Source of the DNA: Mycobacterium stomatepiae
Lineage (GTDB): Bacteria > Actinomycetota > Actinomycetes > Mycobacteriales > Mycobacteriaceae
DNA: 64,000 bases
Direction of reading: 5' to 3'
Assembly (NCBI RefSeq): GCF_010731715.1
Contig: NZ_AP022587.1
Location: 310,001-374,000 of the forward strand
Within the stretch, counting starts at the first letter, position 1; every line of letters starts with the position of its first letter. Under the pieces are notes generated by a model. That model did no database searches. It was not told where the DNA came from and saw only the letters and a list, made by a program, of their open reading frames with translations. A program made the position numbers and the translations under genes. Of this stretch, positions 58,547 through 64,000 are shown in pieces.

Positions 58547-59293
58547 TCAGTCGGTGAAGAGCTCGCGGTTGACGGTGTGCAGGTACGGGATCGCGAGGAA
58601 CGGAGTGATGTAGAAGATGTCGTAGAGCCACCAGCCGACCACCGGCAGCACGACGCCGGCGTAGCGCACGTCGGCGAACATCGTCATGTTGAAGATGTAG
58701 GCGGACCAAATCACCACGCCCATCCAGCAGGTGATGACCATCCACTGATGGCCCCACCGCTTCATCTGCAGGAACCCGATGGCAGCGGCGATCCGCATCG
58801 TGAAGACGGTCAGGATGAGGCCGACTTCCATGGCCTTTTCGCCGGGACCGGCCGCGCCGCCCACCCACAGCTCGTTGTAGTGCCAGAAGTAGCCCGCGTC
58901 GAACATGTTGCCCCAGCCGTTGAGCAGCACGCGGGCCAGAATCGTGTGGTTTGCCACCAGGTCGAGTGCCCATCCCACGGTGTTGATGGCGGCGTCGATG
59001 ATGACCAGATAACCGAGCAAGGTGACCAGCATCGGTCGAACCGAGAGCCCATCGCGCTGCGCGCGGCGCAGCAACTGCACACCCCGCAGGAACAGCGGCA
59101 GCCCGAAGACACCCAAGGCCGCCGTGCCGATCAGCAGGCTGCCGGAGATCAGCCACTTATCGGCTCGGCGCTGCGCGAGCTCCGATCGCTCCAGATGCTG
59201 ATCGAAACTCAGGTCCGCCGGGGCAGCCTCGCTTGCGGCGACGGCCGTGGCAGGGCCGCCCACATCGCGCTGGCGCGGCTTCGGCAGGTTCAC
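58547..59293 (-). CDS. polytopic membrane protein, copy B
   Basis: A 248-aa paralog of copy A with the same five or six membrane segments and fixed motifs (ANHT, FWHYNE, WGHQWM, YLHTVNRE), but a different 45-residue N-terminus. GTG start with GGAGGG just upstream. First gene of the minus-strand operon running to 54769, with operator-like palindromes in front of it. Family not recognised; two non-identical copies may form a heteromeric membrane complex. Confidence 0.8.
   Translation of the reverse strand: MNLPKPRQRDVGGPATAVAASEAAPADLSFDQHLERSELAQRRADKWLISGSLLIGTAALGVFGLPLFLRGVQLLRRAQRDGLSVRPMLVTLLGYLVIIDAAINTVGWALDLVANHTILARVLLNGWGNMFDAGYFWHYNELWVGGAAGPGEKAMEVGLILTVFTMRIAAAIGFLQMKRWGHQWMVITCWMGVVIWSAYIFNMTMFADVRYAGVVLPVVGWWLYDIFYITPFLAIPYLHTVNRELFTD
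58555..58800. repeat. direct repeat, 3' half of copy B membrane gene
   Basis: Partner of the repeat at 55245-55490, same orientation, about 3.3 kb apart. Recombination between them would delete the micro-protein, NorQ- and NorD-type genes and leave a hybrid membrane gene. Confidence 0.7.
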
Positions 59294-59343
59294 GAACCCT
59301 CCGAGTCGTCGAGGCTGGTTGAGTACGCTTCCGGGCTATAGCA

Positions 59344-59357
59344 CTGACTTAAGTCAG
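59344..59357. promoter_or_regulatory. perfect palindrome CTGACTTAAGTCAG, TetR operator candidate
   Basis: 14-nt perfect inverted repeat about 50 nt before the copy B start. Near-copies lie at 59472-59485 (CTGATTGAAGTCAG) and 60233-60246 (GTGACTTTAGTCAG), around the TetR gene. Likely binding site of that TetR, controlling the membrane operon. Confidence 0.65.
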
Positions 59358-59471
59358 CAATATAGCTATCGAGCTGTATATGACTACGCCAGTCCTGACC
59401 GGACACTGGTTGCCTGCAGCTGATTAACGACGCCGTTGCGCCGGGTCAAGGATGGTAACGGTACAAGTAAT

Positions 59472-59485
59472 CTGATTGAAGTCAG
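59472..59485. promoter_or_regulatory. second copy of the CTGAnTnAAGTCAG operator
   Basis: CTGATTGAAGTCAG, 12 of 14 matches to the perfect palindrome at 59344. It lies just past the TetR stop, in the region expected to hold the membrane-operon promoter. Confidence 0.5.
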
Positions 59486-59491
59486 CCTGGG

Positions 59492-60091
59492 TCACGGCCG
59501 AAGACTGCGCAGGTTTCTCGCGACGTAATCTTCCAGCAGGCTGTGGCCGGTCGGCCAGTGGTTCGTGGTGATCAACAGCGCGTAGAGCCCGAGCAAGAAG
59601 AAAACCGCGCTGTTCATCGGATTGGCGTGCGGGTCCGCCTCGCCGCGCTCTTGGGCCAGCGCGATCTCCTGCGCCACCAAGACGACCAATGGATGATCCC
59701 CGCCGTCTTCGGTAGGCGGACGGGTTTGCGAGAAGTGCAGCGCGAGAAAGTCATTGAAGAGCAGGTAGCCCAGTCGGTGTTCCAATCCGACCACCAGGCG
59801 AACCGCCTCGTCCAAGGCGGAAGCAAGGTCGTGCTCGGACTTCAGGAATTTCGCGAACTGTTTGGCAATGCGCGCCTCTTCCCGGTGTTCAAGCTCCAGC
59901 AGTACGTGTTCTTTGGTGGGGAAGTGGAAGAAGAAGGTCCCGTGGGCCACTCCTGCGGCGGCAACGATCGCGCTGACGTCAGCCTCGGCAATCCCGGCGC
60001 GGGCGAATTCGGCGATCGAGGCGCCCATCAAGCGCTCCCGCGTCTGCAAGCGCTTGGCCTCTCGCGCAGACACCCGATCCGTGACAGCCAT
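59492..60091 (-). CDS. TetR-family regulator of the membrane operon
   Basis: A 199-aa repressor. DNA-binding part GASIAEFARAGIAEADVSAIVAAAGVAHGTFFFHFPTKEHVL is canonical; the C-terminal half is a helical ligand pocket (LGYLLFNDFLALHF, AVFFLLGLYALLIT). ATG at 60091 with GAGGAAAG upstream is preferred over a GTG 12 nt earlier. It lies between the divergent reductase and the co-oriented membrane operon, both flanked by operator-like sites. Confidence 0.87.
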   Translation of the reverse strand: MAVTDRVSAREAKRLQTRERLMGASIAEFARAGIAEADVSAIVAAAGVAHGTFFFHFPTKEHVLLELEHREEARIAKQFAKFLKSEHDLASALDEAVRLVVGLEHRLGYLLFNDFLALHFSQTRPPTEDGGDHPLVVLVAQEIALAQERGEADPHANPMNSAVFFLLGLYALLITTNHWPTGHSLLEDYVARNLRSLRP

Positions 60092-60480
60092 TTCTTTCCT
60101 CACGGTTGACCTGACTCATGTAAGAGTGTTGTGGCTAACCAGAACATTATGCCGTGCCCCTTCTAAAAAGGCTTGCTACTTGGAGATTCTCGATCTCCCC
60201 GCGATATGGCACATGACTACCCGATATATTGAGTGACTTTAGTCAGCATGGCTTTCAGAGGTTGAGCGGCGCGGACGTCACATGCGACCAGAGGAGCCCG
60301 GCATGGCGTTGGACAATTCCGGCTGGACGGCCAGGTCGCGATCGTTAGGGGAGCCGGGAAAGGTGTCGGAGCGGGCATTACCCGGGCATCGACTCGAATT
60401 CGCCGCTGCCGATACCCGATTACTGACCCTGCGCCAGACTGAAATCGATACAGTATCGGCCACGGGAAGATGAGGTAACG
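60092..60480. promoter_or_regulatory. 389-nt divergent region with TetR operator copy
   Basis: Between the TetR gene and the DapB-like reductase gene. Holds the operator-like GTGACTTTAGTCAG at 60233-60246 and a weaker half-match CTGACTCATG at 60111. The left part is AT-rich, as for promoters. A short plus-strand frame at 60282-60473 has no ribosome site or family likeness and is not called. Confidence 0.5.
60233..60246. promoter_or_regulatory. third copy of the TetR operator
   Basis: GTGACTTTAGTCAG, 12 of 14 matches to CTGACTTAAGTCAG, inside the divergent promoter region of the TetR and reductase genes. Confidence 0.5.
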
Positions 60481-61562
60481 ATGCGCAGAGTCATTCAATT
60501 CTCGACCGGAAACGTGGGCCGGCATTCGTTGCGGGCGATCATCGGGCGGCCGGACCTGGAACTGGTCGGCGTGCACGCCGCCAGGCCGGACAAGGTCGGC
60601 AGGGACGCAGCGCAGCTGTGCGGCCTCGACGCGCCGACCGGCATTGTCGCCACCGATGACGTCGACGCCCTGGTGAACCTCGGCGCCGACTGCGTGGTGT
60701 ACACGTCTCAGGGTGAGACGCGGCCGACGGAAGCGATCGAGCAGATGTCCAAGTTCCTCGCTGCGGGCACCAACGTCGTGGGTACCTCGATGGTCTGGCT
60801 GGTCACGCCACACCACGCCGAAGACTGGTTGCGCAAGCCCCTGCAGCGCGCCTGTGCGGCCGGCAACACCTCGCTCTACGTCAACGGCATCGACCCCGGC
60901 TTCTCCGGCGACACACTCGTGCACGCGGCGGTCAGCCTGACCACCCGGGTGGATTCGATCACCGTGCAGGAGATCTTCGACTGCGGAAACTACGATGATG
61001 CCGAATTCACCGGCGCTGCAATGGGGTTCGGATCAACTGAAGACGACGATACGCCGATGATGTTTCTGCCCGGGGTGATCGTGTCGATGTGGGGTGGTCA
61101 GGCCCGGAGCCTTGCGGACAATCTGGACATCAAGCTCGACGAGGTGCGCCAGCGGGTCGAACCCTGGTATACGCCGGAACGAATCGACTGCACGATGATG
61201 ACGGTGGAGCCGGGACAGATGGGCGCGGTGCGCTTTGCGACCGAAGGCGTGCGTGAGGGCAAGCCGGTGATCACCCTTGAGCACGTCACCAGGCTCACCA
61301 CCGCCGCGGCGCCGACTGGGAGTTTCCACCGGAGGGTCACACCGGTGTGCACCGCGTCGTCGTGGAGGGGGAACCGCGGGTGGAGATCAACACCCATGTG
61401 TCCCATCCGCTCTTCGATTCCACCGATGCCGGCTGCATCTCGACGGCCGGCCGTGCCGTCAATGCGATCGACTGGGTGTGTCGCGCGCCGCAGGGCCTTG
61501 TCGCGGTGGAGGACATTCCGCTGTCCGCGACGATGCGCGGGGCGATGTGGAGTCAGCACTAG
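60481..61562 (+). pseudogene. DapB-like NAD(P)-dependent reductase (DAP-DH C type), frameshifted
   Basis: The N-terminal Rossmann part MRRVIQFSTGNVGRHSLRAI and NVVGTSMVWL, then VNGIDPGFSGDTLVHA, match mycobacterial dihydrodipicolinate-reductase-like proteins. After RLTTAAAP near 61312 the frame breaks: one missing base (CCGGAC read as CCGAC) restores DWEFPPEGHTGVHRVVVEGEP and the rest to TAG at 61562, about 360 aa in total. The frame as written runs on to 61590 with nonsense composition. Such reductases accompany P450 and lipid genes; substrate unknown. Confidence 0.75.
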
Positions 61563-61727
61563 GTGCGCGTTGCCGGTGACCGCAATCTGATTACCGATGC
61601 CGCCCGAGGTATCGGGCCGGCGCAGCCAAGCGCTACGGCTGGCGCAGGAGGGAGCGGACGTTATGTCTGGTCGACATCTGCCAATCCCTGCCGCGGATCG
61701 AATGTCGGTTGGCCAGGTCGATGCCGG
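61563..61727 (+). pseudogene. decayed SDR dehydrogenase remnant
   Basis: Directly after the reductase stop, VRVAGDRNLITDAARGIG is the first beta-alpha-beta of an SDR with the TGxxxGxG turn damaged (Gly to Asp). AQEGADV and LVDICQSLPRIE then follow in other frames, showing at least two further indels, and the rest of the gene is absent. Resembles the SDRs that accompany mycobacterial P450/reductase clusters. Confidence 0.6.
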
Positions 61728-61758
61728 GCTGACGATCAACCGATGCTTACAGAGCAGG

Positions 61759-62385
61759 TTATAACGGCCAGCTATCCGGCTCGGACATGTGGTAGGGAGC
61801 CGCCGGGGGCAGCGGTTGCCGTTCGCCGGTCGATATCGCGTCCAACATCAGGGCGACATAGCGGCGCCAGCCGTCACTGTTCGGGTCCATGGTGGAGAGC
61901 ACGCTGTAGAGCATCGCGATCAACCGCAATATGTCCTCGGCGACCAGATCGGCGCGGACGGCACCGGCGCGCTGGCCCCGGCGGACCAATTCGGTGAGCG
62001 CATCGTTGAGTGAGTCCGAGATATCGGCGGTCAGCGATCCGGCCCGCTGCGCAGCGATCAACAGGTTCTGGTTATGAGCGCCAAGCGATATCGCGGCTTC
62101 GATCAGCTGGGTAAGGCCCCGCAGGGCGTCTTTGCTGCCGCGAGCAGTTGCGATGGCCGGCGTGAGATCCTGGGCAATGCACTGATCCAGGGCGGCGCGG
62201 ACGAGATCACCTTTGGTCGGGAACCTACGATACAGAGTCCGTTCACCGACACCCGCGCGGTGCGCTACCGCTTCCATGGCCGCATCTGGGCCCAATTCGC
62301 CGTAGACGTCGCGCGCGGCGCGAAGAATGCGCTCGACGTTGCGCGCCGCGTCCGCCCGCAACTGCCGATCTTCCAGCGCTGTCAT
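61759..62385 (-). CDS. TetR-family transcriptional regulator
   Basis: A 208-aa repressor: ARNVERILRAARDVYGELGPDAAMEAVAHRAGVGERTLYRRFPTKGDLV is the helix-turn-helix domain, the remainder a helical ligand domain. ATG at 62385 (MTALEDRQL); a GTG six nt earlier is possible. Intact, unlike its plus-strand neighbours. Divergent from the P450 genes, with two palindromes between. Confidence 0.87.
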   Translation of the reverse strand: MTALEDRQLRADAARNVERILRAARDVYGELGPDAAMEAVAHRAGVGERTLYRRFPTKGDLVRAALDQCIAQDLTPAIATARGSKDALRGLTQLIEAAISLGAHNQNLLIAAQRAGSLTADISDSLNDALTELVRRGQRAGAVRADLVAEDILRLIAMLYSVLSTMDPNSDGWRRYVALMLDAISTGERQPLPPAAPYHMSEPDSWPL

Positions 62386-62396
62386 CGTCACAGCCT

Positions 62397-62458
62397 AACT
62401 GACAGTTGACTGGCGACAACGGCGGTTCTAGGCTCGCATAATTGGCAGATAACTGCCA
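62397..62458. promoter_or_regulatory. two palindromic operator candidates, TetR / P450
   Basis: AACTGACAGTT at 62397-62407 (perfect 5+1+5 palindrome) and TGGCAGATAACTGCCA at 62443-62458 (6-nt arms). Both contain TAACTGnCAG, so they may be two sites for the same repressor, in the gap between the divergent TetR and P450 genes. Confidence 0.5.
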
Positions 62459-62478
62459 GGTAACGGGAAACATGGGTT

Positions 62479-62781
62479 ATGTCAACAACTTCCGAAGTGC
62501 GCCCTGACGCCGACCTTCCCGTACTGCCCATTCCCCGGGCCGCGCGGGGCCCGCTTGCGCCACCCGCCGAGTTCGGGGACTTGCGGGAACAGCCCGGGTC
62601 GCACAAGGCGATGTTTCAGGGCAGCCCGATCTGGGTGGTCGGCCACTACCAGGACATGATGATCGAGAAGGGCGCACCGGCCGATGTGGTGCTCGAATTC
62701 GCCTTGCCGGTACCGTCATTGGTGATCGGACGTGGATCCGAACACCCGAAGGCAAGCTCAACGATCGGGAGACTCCGCTGA
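62479..62781 (+). pseudogene. cytochrome P450 remnant, internally deleted
   Basis: N-terminus MSTTSEVRPDADLPVLPIPRA aligns with the next P450. After WVVGHYQDM it jumps directly to MIEKGAPADVVLEFALPVPSLVI, which in the intact copy comes about 75 residues later, then ends in unrelated sequence. I-helix, ExxR and haem-Cys regions are all absent, so it cannot be functional. Its TGA overlaps the next ATG (TGATG). Confidence 0.8.
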
Positions 62782-63992
62782 TGTCAACATCTTCCGATCT
62801 GAATCCCGACACGGATCTTCCGGTGATACCGGTACCGCGCGCCGCGCACTGCCCGTTGCATCCGCCTGCTGAGTTCGCCGACTGGCGCCGCGAACCCGGA
62901 CTGCGACGGGCCGTGTACCACGGCCAACCGGCCTGGGTGGTGAGCCGGTACCACGACATCCGGGCGGCGCTGGTCGACCCGCGTCTGTCCGCCGATACCA
63001 TTCCGGAGTACCTGCGGCAGAAGAACACCGACAACACGCCGGTCATGTTCGCCCGGGTCGACGACCCCGAGCATCATCGGTTGCGGCGCATGCTGACCGG
63101 CGACTTCACCTTCCGGCGTTGCGAAGCGATGCGGCCCCAGATCCAGGAATTGGTAGACCAGCACCTTGACGAGATGATCCGCACCGGCGCGCCGGCCGAC
63201 CTGGTGCGTGAATTCGCCTTGCCGGTACCGTCATTGGTAATCGCCCTACTGTTGGGGGTGCCGTCCGAAGATCTCGCGTCCTTCCAGCAATACACGGCAG
63301 TCGGGTTGGATACCAGGGCGTCCGACGACGAAAAAGCTCAAGCCGGTGCTGCGATGTTCGGGTACCTGCTGGAATTGGTGGCGCACAAGGAACAAGATCC
63401 GGCCGACGACCTCATCAGCCGCTTGGTCACCGACTACGTCGTGACCGGCTAGCTCAACCGCGAGACGGCGGCCTTCTCCGGGATGACCCTGCTGGTGGCC
63501 GGCCACGAGACCAGCGCCAACATGATTTCGCTGGGAACGGTTGCACTGCTGGAACGTCCCGAGATCTTCAAGCTACTCGGCGACACCGATGATCCCGCCG
63601 TCGTCGCCAACATCGTCGAAGAGCTGATGCGTTATCTGTCCATCGTGCACAGCCAGGTGGATCGGGTGGCGACCGAGGACTTCGAACTGGGCGGCCAGTT
63701 GATCCACGCCGGCGACATGGTCCTGATGAATCTTCCCGCCGGGAATTGGGACGCCGAGTTCACCGACAATCCGGAATTCTTCGATGTGGAACGAAATACC
63801 CGCGGTCACCTGGGCTTTGGTTACGGCGTACACCAATGCGTCGGTGCGAACCTGGCCCGCGTCGAAATGCGGACCGCATTCACCACATTGGCGAGGCGCT
63901 TGCCCGGGCTGAGATTGGCGGTATCGCCGGAGGAGCTGAAATTCAAACAGGCCGATATCTATGGCATGAAAGAACTTCCGGTGAGCTGGTGA
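62781..63992 (+). pseudogene. cytochrome P450 with an internal TAG
   Basis: 403 sense codons of a bacterial class I P450 interrupted by one TAG at 63450-63452, between VTDYVVTG and LNRETAAFSGMTLLVAGHETSA. All core motifs are otherwise in the same frame: I-helix AGHETS, ExxR as EELMRYL, and the haem loop GFGYGVHQCVGANLARVE. A CAG-to-TAG change fits (usual Gln-Leu there). A haem-thiolate monooxygenase if read through; needs ferredoxin and reductase partners not seen here. Ends 8 nt before the window end. Confidence 0.8.
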
Positions 63993-64000
63993 CGACGTTC

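Noticed and set aside
54769..59293. Membrane operon as a copper membrane monooxygenase (PmoCAB/AmoCAB) or NO reductase
   Set aside because: The polytopic proteins lack the motifs I know from PmoC/AmoC/NorB, and no cytochrome c or PmoB-like cupredoxin subunit is present.
60282..60473. 63-codon frame before the reductase
   Set aside because: No ribosome site, no recognised family; lies in the regulatory region.

Overview
The window is chromosomal DNA from a Mycobacterium, most likely a slow-growing non-tuberculous species. The evidence is high GC, a PPE protein, a 12.5-kb Pks12 polyketide synthase gene, RbpA, Ppm1/Lnt, F420-type flavin reductases, a CpnT-like toxin, and gene order that follows (inverted) the M. 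tuberculosis stretch from pepE (Rv2089c) down to Rv2047c. I cannot name the species. Family and synteny statements come from memory of reference mycobacteria; no search was run.

Layout. (1) 1-9.5 kb: the 3' end of pepE, then a secretion-associated accessory block. It has minus-strand genes for a DUF2563 protein, a 722-aa Pro/Ala-rich protein, two paralogous one-TM proteins (one frameshifted) and a Gly/Met-rich 308-aa protein. Facing them is a 900-aa CpnT-like protein with a C-terminal TNT NADase-type domain, overlapped by its putative immunity gene. (2) 9.5-27.4 kb: cobalamin genes in three transcription units: SDR-cobL-cobM-cobK (+), cobG-cobH-cobIJ (-) and cobN (+). Between them lie sigC, a zinc-finger membrane protein that could be its anti-sigma factor, a frameshifted PPE gene, a flavin monooxygenase, a 13E12-type HNH protein, an alpha/beta hydrolase and a small secreted protein. 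(3) 27.4-33.3 kb: a minus-strand DUF1214-sulfotransferase-TetR-SDR operon with a palindromic operator, an F420-type reductase, a DJ-1/PfpI protein and a dienelactone hydrolase. (4) 33.4-54.7 kb: conserved core with fxsA, an amidohydrolase, lnt, ppm1, rbpA, a zinc-ribbon protein, pks12 and a two-domain epimerase/swivelling protein. Lnt exports and acylates lipoproteins, Ppm1 makes polyprenyl-phosphomannose and Pks12 makes the mycoketide chain of a related mannosyl phospholipid antigen. (5) 54.7-64 kb: an accessory island with an unusual minus-strand operon: two paralogous polytopic membrane proteins, two membrane micro-proteins, a 143-aa one-TM protein, a NorQ/MoxR-type AAA+ ATPase and a NorD-type VWA protein. 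TetR regulators, DapB-like reductases, an SDR remnant and P450s surround it.

The last 8 kb carries many gene-breaking lesions (frameshifts in the ATPase, a micro-protein, a reductase and an SDR remnant; a nonsense codon and a deletion in two P450s). From 15.1 to 56 kb, including all of cobN and pks12, I see none. This pattern suggests decay of accessory DNA rather than uniform sequencing error. The candidate undescribed system is the ATPase/VWA plus duplicated membrane-protein operon, with a repeated TGACTTAAGTCA-like operator.
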